Position numbers and translations under genes: made by a program. Below the pieces are notes generated by a model. That model saw only the letters and a program-made list of their open reading frames with translations, was not told the origin of the DNA and did no database searches. From an uncultured Fusobacterium sp. (GTDB taxonomy: Bacteria; Fusobacteriota; Fusobacteriia; Fusobacteriales; Fusobacteriaceae), in contig UQQO01000019.1 in the NCBI GenBank assembly GCA_900543175.1, positions 1 through 21,845 of the forward strand: a stretch of 21,845 bases of DNA. Direction: 5' to 3'. Positions 7,619 to 14,470 of this stretch are shown here, in pieces. The stretch's first letter is position 1. Every line of letters starts with the position of its first letter.

Positions 7619-8596
7619 ATGAAAAATATATTAGTTACTGGTGGAGCTGGGTATATTGGTAGCCATGCTACTGCTGAACTTCTTGATTCTGGTTATCAAG
7701 TTGTAGTTGTTGATAGTTTAGAAAACGGATTTATGCAATTAGTTGATAAAAGAGCAAAATTTTATAAAGGAAATGTTCAAGATAGTGCTTTAATGGATAA
7801 AATATTTAGTGAAAATAAGATAGATGCTGTTATGCACTTTGCTGGTTATATTAAAGTGCCTGAAAGTGTTGTTGAGCCTAATAAATATTATATGAATAAC
7901 ACTTATACTGTTATGTGTCTACTTGAATCTATGAGAAAAAACAGTGTAAAAAATATTGTTTTCTCATCTACTGCTGCTGTTTATGGAGATGTAAAAGAAC
8001 CTGAACCAGTAGATGAAAATCACTCTAAAGAACCTATCAACCCTTATGGAATGAGTAAATTAATGTCTGAAAGAATTATTATGGACTGTGCTAAAGCTTA
8101 TGGTTTCAATTATTCTATATTTAGATATTTCAATGTTGGTGGAGCACATGAAAAACATGATATTGGACAGATGGGAGAGGGAATTACAGCTTTAATCCCA
8201 CTTATTTTAAAAGCTGCTAAGGGAGTTATTCCTAAACTTTCAATATATGGTAACGACTTTGATACAAAAGATGGAACTGGAGTAAGAGACTATATTCACG
8301 TTGTAGATTTAGTAAGAGCTCACATTCTATCTTTAAATAAACTTGCTAAAAATGAAAGTGGTATCTATAATCTTGGAAATGGAAATGGATTTACTGTTCT
8401 TGAAATGCTAAATGCTGCTAGAGAAGTTACAAAAATTGATATTCCTGCTGAAATAACTGGAAGAAGAGCTGGAGATCCACCTTGTGTAATAGCATCTAGT
8501 AAAAAAGCTATTGCTGAACTTGGTTGGAAAGCTCAATATACAGATGTAAAAGATATTATTAGAACTGCATGGGAATGGAATCAGAAGATAAACTAA
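7619..8596 (+). CDS. galE: UDP-glucose 4-epimerase
   Basis: The 325-residue protein is an extended short-chain dehydrogenase/reductase of usual GalE length. It begins with the NAD-binding GGAGYIGSH (Gly8, Gly11, Gly14). It has the FSSTAAVYG strand with Ser117/Thr118, the catalytic YGMSK pair Tyr143 and Lys147, RYFNVGGA, and the late RDYIHVVDL and RRAGDPP motifs. It interconverts UDP-glucose and UDP-galactose (some homologues also UDP-GlcNAc and UDP-GalNAc). This feeds galactose metabolism and sugar donors for surface polysaccharide, so it could supply the glycosyltransferases at the right end of the window. AGGAGGG is 4 bases upstream. Its stop overlaps the next start as TAATG. Confidence 0.95.
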   Translation: MKNILVTGGAGYIGSHATAELLDSGYQVVVVDSLENGFMQLVDKRAKFYKGNVQDSALMDKIFSENKIDAVMHFAGYIKVPESVVEPNKYYMNNTYTVMCLLESMRKNSVKNIVFSSTAAVYGDVKEPEPVDENHSKEPINPYGMSKLMSERIIMDCAKAYGFNYSIFRYFNVGGAHEKHDIGQMGEGITALIPLILKAAKGVIPKLSIYGNDFDTKDGTGVRDYIHVVDLVRAHILSLNKLAKNESGIYNLGNGNGFTVLEMLNAAREVTKIDIPAEITGRRAGDPPCVIASSKKAIAELGWKAQYTDVKDIIRTAWEWNQKIN

Positions 8597-8916
8597 TGGA
8601 CAAGCCTATTTTAACTTTATATTACCAATATGTTGGAAATACTCAATGGTTTAAAGAGGAGTTTCTAGCTAAAAAATATAATGTTTTAAAATATCTTCTT
8701 CCTGTTAAAGATAAAAAAGATAGTAACTTTATTATACAAGTTTATCTTGATCCAAATAATGATAAAAATAAGCTTGTTTCATTTCATATTCAAGAAAAAG
8801 TATTCCATTTATTTAGTGTAAATAAAACACTTGGAGAGAAATTAGTTTTTTCTCAAGAACAATTCTCAAAACTTTTTGATTTTCTTAAAGAAACTTTTAT
8901 AGAAAAAGAGGACTAA
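8596..8916 (+). CDS. Hypothetical protein coupled to galE
   Basis: A 106-residue protein of no recognised family. It is soluble and charged, with no signal peptide or membrane segment. It starts MDKPILTLYYQYVGNTQWFK and ends with a helical, acidic FDFLKETFIEKED. In-frame ATGs at 8569 and 8575 would lengthen it inside galE. The ATG at 8596 is preferred because it overlaps the galE stop as TAATG, a usual sign of translational coupling; no strong separate ribosome binding site is seen. A bidirectional terminator follows directly, so galE and this gene form a two-gene unit. A link to sugar-nucleotide metabolism is only inferred from this coupling. Confidence 0.8.
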   Translation: MDKPILTLYYQYVGNTQWFKEEFLAKKYNVLKYLLPVKDKKDSNFIIQVYLDPNNDKNKLVSFHIQEKVFHLFSVNKTLGEKLVFSQEQFSKLFDFLKETFIEKED

Positions 8917-8921
8917 AAAAA

Positions 8922-8954
8922 GGGGCTGTTAAAAATGTAACAGCCTCCTTTTTT
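8922..8954. terminator. Bidirectional intrinsic terminator
   Basis: GGGGCTGTTA (8922-8931) pairs with TAACAGCCTC (8938-8947), with one G-U and a six-base loop. T6 follows on the plus strand and the run of A before the stem gives T7 on the minus strand. It separates the convergent galE unit and the queuosine-precursor operon. Confidence 0.88.
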
Positions 8955-8956
8955 AT

Positions 8957-9664
8957 TTATATCTCTATCTCTCTTATTTTTTTCTTTGATTTCAAATGGC
9001 TTGCTATATATACAAATGGTGTATCAAATACAGCAACTATAAACTTCATAAAATATGTAGTTATAAAGATTTCTAATAGTACTTCTTTAGGATACACTCC
9101 CCAGAAAGCTATAATTGTAAATAAGCTGTTGTCAATAAGTTGACTTACCATTGTACTCATATTATTTCTTATCCAAATATGTTTTTTCTCACTAAATCTC
9201 TCTCTCCATTTTTCATATGCCCATATATCATGGCTTTGTGATACCCAGTAAGATATAAGTGAGGCTATAACTATTCTTGGCATAAAATCAAAAATTCTTT
9301 TAACACCATTAAAAGTAAGTATTCCCTCTTCCACATCAGATGGAGTGAAGTTTACAGCTATCTGCATAATAACTGTCATCACTATCAGAGAGAAAAAACC
9401 AATTTTTACAGCTCTTTTAGCATACTCTCTTCCATAATTTTCTGCTAAAATATCTGTAACTAAGAAACCACCAGCATATAAGATATTTCCCAATGTAGTT
9501 CCAAAACCAAAAAGGTCAACTAACATAACAACTTGAATATTAGCTAATATTGTTGAAATTGGTATCCAAATATACAACCCTATTCTTCCAAATCTAACAT
9601 AAGCAAAAAGAATTGCCAAAAAGTTTACTATTAGCATTCCTGCCCAAAGCATCTCATTTCTCAT
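8957..9664 (-). CDS. yhhQ: YhhQ-type queuosine precursor transporter (VUT family)
   Basis: The 235-residue protein is slightly longer than E. coli YhhQ and has about six hydrophobic segments. VTDILAENYGREYAKRAV (from residue 69) is the family signature. MRNEMLW and the late membrane stretches (SLFTIIAFWGVYP, MKFIVAVFDTPFVYI) also fit. YhhQ takes up preQ0/preQ1, and some family members take up queuine, for synthesis of the tRNA wobble base queuosine. It acts in the inner membrane. AGGAG with further purines precedes the ATG. It lies 35 bases downstream of the radical SAM gene, so both should share the preQ1 riboswitch and promoter. Which base it carries cannot be read from sequence. Confidence 0.9.
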   Translation of the reverse strand: MRNEMLWAGMLIVNFLAILFAYVRFGRIGLYIWIPISTILANIQVVMLVDLFGFGTTLGNILYAGGFLVTDILAENYGREYAKRAVKIGFFSLIVMTVIMQIAVNFTPSDVEEGILTFNGVKRIFDFMPRIVIASLISYWVSQSHDIWAYEKWRERFSEKKHIWIRNNMSTMVSQLIDNSLFTIIAFWGVYPKEVLLEIFITTYFMKFIVAVFDTPFVYIASHLKSKKKIREIEI

Positions 9665-9699
9665 TTTCCTTTTCTCCTCTATATTATTAAAAATATTAC

Positions 9700-10404
9700 T
9701 TACTGTTCAAAAACTCCCAAATCTTTATTATCAATTAAAAGTTCTACTCTATCATCATCCATCAAATATAAATAATTTTCTACAAACCATTTTACAAGTT
9801 CATTGTCTCTTTTAACAACAGTTCCATTATCTATAAAGATATTAATTGTAACCCCTTTAAAATATTTTAAAGCTGTTTCAATATCTGATTTTATCATTTC
9901 CCTTGTCTGTCCCTTTGTACAGATTAAAAGACATACAGAGTAAAGCTCTTTTCCTAAAAACTCTAAATCTTTTTCATTAACTTTAAAATTTTTATTGTAA
10001 ACTCCTATTCTAAAACCGTTATCAAAAGTTTCCATTCCCATTCTAAAACGAATTTCTACTCCATCAAAATAATTTCTAATTTCATTTAATCTTTTAATAT
10101 ATCCATAATAGATTTCAAAATAAAGAGTTTTAACATTCTTTTCCTTTACAATTCTTTTAATTTCAGCAAGGGTATTTTTTGTAATTTCAAAAACTGAACC
10201 TGAATTTATAACTTCAAGAACACCATACTCCCCAGTTATCTCTTTTAGAACTTCAAAATTTACTTTATCAATCTCATTTTCATCAGTTGAATTATCTTCA
10301 ATATAGTTACAAAAGCTACACTTTCCATATTTACATGGAAAACTTTTTAAAAGAACTATCTCTCTTTGATGTTTACCTGTGATTTTATTATATCTAACTC
10401 CCAT
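9700..10404 (-). CDS. Small radical-SAM-like protein, candidate queuine/7-deazaguanine salvage enzyme
   Basis: A 234-residue protein with an N-terminal Cys cluster FPCKYGKCSFCNY (Cys24, Cys29, Cys32). This is CX4CX2C rather than the usual CX3CX2C of radical SAM enzymes, and probably holds a 4Fe-4S cluster. Later segments (LYFEIYYGYI, VEIRFRMGMETFDNGFR, VTINIFIDNG) look like strands of a partial TIM barrel. Context gives the role: it is the first gene after a preQ1-I riboswitch and is followed by yhhQ. A radical SAM subgroup (QueL) is known to release preQ1 from queuine in gut bacteria, and this protein is a candidate member. That is inference. The start is the ATG with AGGAGAAG just upstream; a TTG six codons earlier overlaps that site and is rejected. 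Confidence 0.75.
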   Translation of the reverse strand: MGVRYNKITGKHQREIVLLKSFPCKYGKCSFCNYIEDNSTDENEIDKVNFEVLKEITGEYGVLEVINSGSVFEITKNTLAEIKRIVKEKNVKTLYFEIYYGYIKRLNEIRNYFDGVEIRFRMGMETFDNGFRIGVYNKNFKVNEKDLEFLGKELYSVCLLICTKGQTREMIKSDIETALKYFKGVTINIFIDNGTVVKRDNELVKWFVENYLYLMDDDRVELLIDNKDLGVFEQ

Positions 10405-10430
10405 TTCTTCTCCTATAAACAAAATTTTCC

Positions 10431-10460
10431 AAATAAAAAAGCAGAGAAAATTTTCCCTGC
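10431..10460 (-). terminator. Riboswitch-associated intrinsic terminator
   Basis: On the minus strand GCAGGGAAAA pairs with TTTTCTCTGC (10441-10460), with one G-U, followed by TTTTTTATTT (10431-10440). It stands between the preQ1 aptamer and the radical SAM start, as expected of a transcription-attenuation platform. It is about 17 bases past the aptamer tail. Confidence 0.8.
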
Positions 10461-10477
10461 GTAATAATAAAAAAAGA

Positions 10478-10517
10478 CTAGTTTTTTATAGATGGTTGTT
10501 ATCACGCTAGGACATCT
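10478..10517 (-). promoter_or_regulatory. preQ1-I type riboswitch aptamer
   Basis: On the minus strand stem P1 is AGATG/CATCT (10513-10517 with its partner near 10490-10494). The loop contains CCTAGC, and the A-rich tail ATAAAAAACTAG follows. This matches the class I preQ1 architecture (short stem, CTAG-bearing loop, ATAAAAAACTA tail that forms the pseudoknot). CTAG in the loop can pair with CTAG in the tail. The loop is several bases longer than in the well-known Bacillus example. A small hairpin (CCTC/GAGG, 10519-10532) precedes it. Ligand binding would presumably favour the terminator and shut off the salvage operon. Confidence 0.8.
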
Positions 10518-10558
10518 CCCTCTTTTATGAGGACTTTGTGAATATTAAATTGCACTAT

Positions 10559-10587
10559 ATTTTAAACTTAAATTTGTATTTTGTCAA
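10559..10587 (-). promoter_or_regulatory. Promoter of the riboswitch-controlled operon
   Basis: On the minus strand consensus TTGACA (10582-10587), a 17-base spacer and TAAAAT (10559-10564). Transcription would begin about 30-40 bases before the preQ1 aptamer. Confidence 0.8.
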
Positions 10588-10606
10588 CAAAAAATTATTT
10601 CAATGT

Positions 10607-10640
10607 AAAAAGGCTAAGCAAATTATTAATCTGCCTAGCC
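10607..10640 (-). terminator. Intrinsic terminator of the MATE-HAD unit
   Basis: On the minus strand GGCTAGGCA (10632-10640) pairs with TGCTTAGCC (10612-10620), with one G-U and an eleven-base AT-rich loop. TTTTTAC follows. It lies just past the HAD stop. Confidence 0.85.
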
Positions 10641-10646
10641 AACTTT

Positions 10647-11435
10647 CTATTTTAAATTTAAAATGTTTTCTAAATAAACAGCTACTCCTTCTTCCTCATT
10701 AGTTAATGCTCTTGTTGGAAATGCCTCTTTTAAAGATAACATCCCATTTTCCATAACTACTGGATGCCCAGCAGCAGCTAACATAGAGTAATCATTTTCT
10801 CCATCTCCAAAGGCAATAATCTCATCAATAGGGATATTAAATTGTTTAGAGATAAATTCTGTTGCATTTCCCTTGCTACAATTTTTATCAACAATATCCA
10901 TACAGTTAGGCTGAGTTATAGTTACATCTATTTCAGGTGCAAACTCTTGTTGTAATACAAAATCTTTTAATTTTCTAAGAGCTTCCTCATCTTGTCTAGC
11001 TATTATTTTAAACATTTCAGGAAAATTATCTCCATTTCCAAGTTCAATTATATCAAAGATTCCACTTTCCACTGTCAAAACAGGATTTTTTTCTCTATCA
11101 TCTAAATAAAGATTTCTATGTGAAAATCCATTATAATTTACCTTGTTTTCTCTAAGAAAAGTTATAACTTTTTTTACAACTTCACTTTTCATAGGGTTAG
11201 AGTAAATAAGATTTTCATCTTTATCATAAACATTTGCTCCATTATTACAGATCGAAAATATTTTTATCCCTAAATCTTGTTGAAATTTTTTAATAGAGTG
11301 TTGGCTTCTTCCTGAAGCAATAGCAAAATCTATCCCTTTAGAATAAGCTTCCCTTAAAATTTTTTTAGTTCTCTCTGTAATCTCTTTTTTTTCATTTAGT
11401 AGTGTTCCATCTAAATCTGATACTATTAATTTCAA
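10647..11435 (-). CDS. Cof-type HAD-superfamily phosphatase
   Basis: The 262-residue protein has HAD motif I VSDLDGTLL (Asp7 nucleophile, Asp9), motif II in FAIASGRS and motif IV FGDGENDYSML (210-219). The large insert between about residues 85 and 180 is the C2-type cap of the Cof/YbiV subfamily. Such enzymes dephosphorylate sugar phosphates, pyridoxal phosphate or flavin precursors in the cytosol; the substrate cannot be read from sequence. AGGAGGAAAG precedes the ATG. It starts 11 bases after the MATE gene stop on the same strand, so the two are co-transcribed and end at one terminator. A functional link between them is not evident. Confidence 0.9.
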   Translation of the reverse strand: MKLIVSDLDGTLLNEKKEITERTKKILREAYSKGIDFAIASGRSQHSIKKFQQDLGIKIFSICNNGANVYDKDENLIYSNPMKSEVVKKVITFLRENKVNYNGFSHRNLYLDDREKNPVLTVESGIFDIIELGNGDNFPEMFKIIARQDEEALRKLKDFVLQQEFAPEIDVTITQPNCMDIVDKNCSKGNATEFISKQFNIPIDEIIAFGDGENDYSMLAAAGHPVVMENGMLSLKEAFPTRALTNEEEGVAVYLENILNLK

Positions 11436-11446
11436 ACTCTTTCCTC

Positions 11447-12853
11447 CTAGATTTTAATTTTTGTCCATTTTCCACTGTCAAAACGTTTTTTTCCTAAAAT
11501 ATATCTCATAGTCTGATCAGCAAACAATGCTATCCATGCTCCTTTAAGTCCTAAATTAGCTGGGAAACATAATATCCATGCAAGCCCTGGTCTAATTAAA
11601 GCTATACTTATAAATGAGATTAAAGCAACAAATTTTGTATCTCCTGCTCCACGTAAGCAACCATTATATACAGTTTGTGAAGTTTGGGCATGTGTTGTAA
11701 AAGCTATTATAATCATTATCATTCCTCCAAGAGAAACAATATGTTCTTCACTATTAAATAGCATTATAATCTGTTTACGAGCTAAGATAAATACGAAGAA
11801 TAAAACAGTTGATACAATAAATGCCATTCTCTGTCCAGTTTTACCATAAATTTTAGCTTTGTCAGGTCTTTTAGCTCCTAAATTTTGCCCTACAAGTGAG
11901 GCAGCAGCAGCACTTAACCCATCTCCAAAACAGAATGAAAGGTTAATAACATTCATACATATTTGATGAGTTGCAAAGGCAATAGTTCCTAAAGCAGCTA
12001 CAATTATAGCAAAGGAGAAGAAACCTATTCTCATAAATACCTGTTCTACTACTGAACTTCCACTGATACTAAGAAAAGCTTTCATAGTAGCTTTATCAAA
12101 TTTCCAATTTCCTTTTCCTCTTAAATCTAAAATTCTTGTATTGTAATAAACTGAAAATACAGACATTAAAAACCCAACTATACTTCCAAGAGTAGTTGCT
12201 ATTGCAGCTCCTCTTACCTCTAGTCTAGGAAATATCCAAACTCCATTTATTAAAAAATAGTTAAATATTAAGTTAACTATATTGGCTACAACATTGGTTC
12301 TCATAGAGATTTTTGTATTTCCTACTCCCCTTTGAGCAGCATTAATTGTTAAACTTAGAGAGGTAAAAACTATACTTACCATTAAAATTTTATAATAGGC
12401 AACAGAATCATTTATAACATCTTCCCCTGCTCCAGCAAATAACATAATTTCATTAGCAAAAATATAACCTGAGATAGCCATTATTAAAGAGATTATAAAA
12501 GAGAGAATAATTGATTGTTTTAAGCAACTATTAGCTCCTTTAAAATCTTCAGCTCCTTTTCTTCTTGCTACAATTGCTGTTACTCCAACATTTAGAGAAA
12601 ATATCATTGCTAGAAGTACAAACTTTGGTTGATTTGTCAATCCAACAGCAGCTATTGCTTCAGCTCCCAATCCCCCAACCATCATTATATCTATTGATCC
12701 TACTAAACTTACCAAAACAGCTTCAAAGGCACATGGCCAAGACATATTAAAAGAGTTTTTGTAAACCTCTCTAGTTGTAGGTAGGCTTCCTAAAATCTCA
12801 TCTTTTTTTAGCATATAATCTATTGAAAAAAAGCGTTTTAACAAATTACCCAT
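11447..12853 (-). CDS. MATE-family multidrug/Na+ antiporter
   Basis: The 468-residue protein has about twelve hydrophobic segments in two halves, the MatE arrangement. VGSIDIMMVGGLGAEAIAAVG near residue 50 and the second-half counterpart (ATHQICMNVINLSFCFGDGLSAAAASLVGQNLGA) are the family signatures. It is an inner-membrane exporter driven by Na+ or H+. Drugs and metabolites are typical substrates, but none can be assigned here. A 40-residue cytoplasmic N-terminus precedes the first segment. AGGGGG lies 7 bases before the ATG. It is the first gene of a pair with the HAD phosphatase and is divergent from trkA. Confidence 0.9.
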   Translation of the reverse strand: MGNLLKRFFSIDYMLKKDEILGSLPTTREVYKNSFNMSWPCAFEAVLVSLVGSIDIMMVGGLGAEAIAAVGLTNQPKFVLLAMIFSLNVGVTAIVARRKGAEDFKGANSCLKQSIILSFIISLIMAISGYIFANEIMLFAGAGEDVINDSVAYYKILMVSIVFTSLSLTINAAQRGVGNTKISMRTNVVANIVNLIFNYFLINGVWIFPRLEVRGAAIATTLGSIVGFLMSVFSVYYNTRILDLRGKGNWKFDKATMKAFLSISGSSVVEQVFMRIGFFSFAIIVAALGTIAFATHQICMNVINLSFCFGDGLSAAAASLVGQNLGAKRPDKAKIYGKTGQRMAFIVSTVLFFVFILARKQIIMLFNSEEHIVSLGGMIMIIIAFTTHAQTSQTVYNGCLRGAGDTKFVALISFISIALIRPGLAWILCFPANLGLKGAWIALFADQTMRYILGKKRFDSGKWTKIKI

Positions 12854-12888
12854 AAAATTCCCCCTAAAACAAAAGTATTTTGTGATGT

Positions 12889-12917
12889 TTTATACTTTGA
12901 ACTGCCCTTTTTTACAA
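12889..12917 (-). promoter_or_regulatory. Candidate MATE gene promoter
   Basis: On the minus strand TTGTAA (12912-12917), a 17-base spacer and TATAAA (12889-12894), about 35 bases before the start. A second TATAAT about 30 bases further upstream lacks a good -35. Confidence 0.5.
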
Positions 12918-13050
12918 TAATATTATACTAAATATTTAAAAAAAAGAACAGTACAATCTTAAGAAATTTATTTTCTAGACATTTTTTAGTAATTAGAATT
13001 TAAAATGAACACTCTTAAAAAAAATAAAAATAAAATATTTTTAAAATTTA

Positions 13051-13059
13051 TGATATAAT
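13051..13059 (+). promoter_or_regulatory. Extended -10 of the trkA promoter
   Basis: TGATATAAT is an extended -10 about 35 bases before the chosen trkA ATG. No clear -35 is seen in the AT-rich sequence upstream. Confidence 0.5.
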
Positions 13060-13093
13060 AAGCATGAAATACAAAAAAAATAGGGGTTGTTTT

Positions 13094-14455
13094 ATGAAGA
13101 TTATAATTGTCGGAGCAGGAAAAATTGGGGAATTACTTTGTAAAGATTTAGCTAGTGAGGGAAATGATATAACTCTAATAGAGCAAAATGCTAAAATTTT
13201 AGATAGAGTTCTTTCTTCATCAGACATTATGGGAATTATGGGAAATGGTGCTAACTGTGATATCTTAACAGAAGCAAATGTAAAAGCATGTGATGTTTTT
13301 ATAGCAGTTACACAATCTGATGAGATAAATATCATATCATCAGTTATGGCCAAAAAGCTTGGAGCTAAATATAGTATAGCTAGAGTTAGAAATCCAGAGT
13401 ACTTTACTCAAATGCAGTTTATGAGTGAATCTTTAGGAATAGATGCAATGCTGAATCCTGAAGCTGAATCAGCTTATTGTATAGCAAGAAACTTAGAGTT
13501 TCCAACTGCATTAAATGTAGAAACTTTCTCAAGTAACAAAGTAAATATTGTAGAATTAATGGTTGAAGAGAATAGTTATTTAGATGGACTAAAACTTATA
13601 GATTTTAAAAAGAATAAAAATTTTAAAGGTATCTTAGTATGTATAGTTAAAAGAGGAAAAGATATATATATTCCTACTGGAAACTTTGTTTTACAAGCAA
13701 AAGATAAAATATATGTAACTGGAATTCAAAGTGATCTTTCTAATTTCTATAAATCTTTAGGACATGTAGAGGAACGTATAAAATCAGTTGTTATCGTTGG
13801 TGGAGGAAGAATCACTTATTACTTAACATCTATTCTTTTAGAGAGAAAAATTGATGTTAAAATTATTGAGTTAAATGAGGATAGAGCTAAAAAGCTTAGT
13901 GAAACTTTTGAAAATGCCATAGTTGTCCATGGAAATGGAACTGATAGTGATCTTTTAGAAGAGGAAAGATTTGATAAATATGATGCTTGTGTTTCCCTTA
14001 CAGGAATAGATGAAGAAAATATTATTATTTCAATGTATGCTAATAAAAAAGGAATCAAGAAAAATATTACAAAGATAAATGGAATCAGCTTATTTAATGT
14101 TTTAGAGTTAGTAGGACTTCAATCAATTGTAACTCCTAAAAAGATAGTTGCAGATAATATAGTAAAAATTGTTAGATCTTTAGCTAGCTCACAAAAAGAG
14201 GATAATATAGAGACTCTTTACAGAATAGCTGATAACAATGTTGAGGCCATAGAGTTTAAAGTACCAGAAGATAGTTTAGTTAGTGGTATACCTTTAAAAG
14301 ATCTAAATATCAAAAAGAATCTTCTTATTGCTTATATTATTAGAGAAAATCAACTTATTTTCCCAGGAGGAAATGATACTATTGAAGCTGGAGATAGAGT
14401 TATTATAATAACTACTGAAAAATATCTTAATAATATAAATAAAATTTTAGAGTAA
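13094..14455 (+). CDS. trkA: Trk potassium uptake regulatory subunit TrkA
   Basis: The 453-residue protein has the classic TrkA duplication (family about 458). Two Rossmann NAD-binding domains begin MKIIIVGAGKIGELLCKDL and, near residue 229, VVIVGGGRITYYL. Each is followed by a TrkA-C (RCK-C) domain, near 145-215 and 370-453. It is the cytosolic NAD(H)/nucleotide-binding ring that gates TrkH. An ATG ten codons upstream is rejected because TAGGGGTTG, the likely ribosome binding site, lies between the two ATGs, 7 bases before the chosen one. trkH follows after 15 bases, so they form an operon. Confidence 0.95.
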   Translation: MKIIIVGAGKIGELLCKDLASEGNDITLIEQNAKILDRVLSSSDIMGIMGNGANCDILTEANVKACDVFIAVTQSDEINIISSVMAKKLGAKYSIARVRNPEYFTQMQFMSESLGIDAMLNPEAESAYCIARNLEFPTALNVETFSSNKVNIVELMVEENSYLDGLKLIDFKKNKNFKGILVCIVKRGKDIYIPTGNFVLQAKDKIYVTGIQSDLSNFYKSLGHVEERIKSVVIVGGGRITYYLTSILLERKIDVKIIELNEDRAKKLSETFENAIVVHGNGTDSDLLEEERFDKYDACVSLTGIDEENIIISMYANKKGIKKNITKINGISLFNVLELVGLQSIVTPKKIVADNIVKIVRSLASSQKEDNIETLYRIADNNVEAIEFKVPEDSLVSGIPLKDLNIKKNLLIAYIIRENQLIFPGGNDTIEAGDRVIIITTEKYLNNINKILE

Positions 14456-14470
14456 TGGGGAAGATAGATA

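Noticed and set aside
12565..14058. Open frames 12565-12750 (+), 13048-13353 (-) and 13819-14058 (-)
   Set aside because: They are antisense shadows of the MATE and trkA genes with no supporting motifs.
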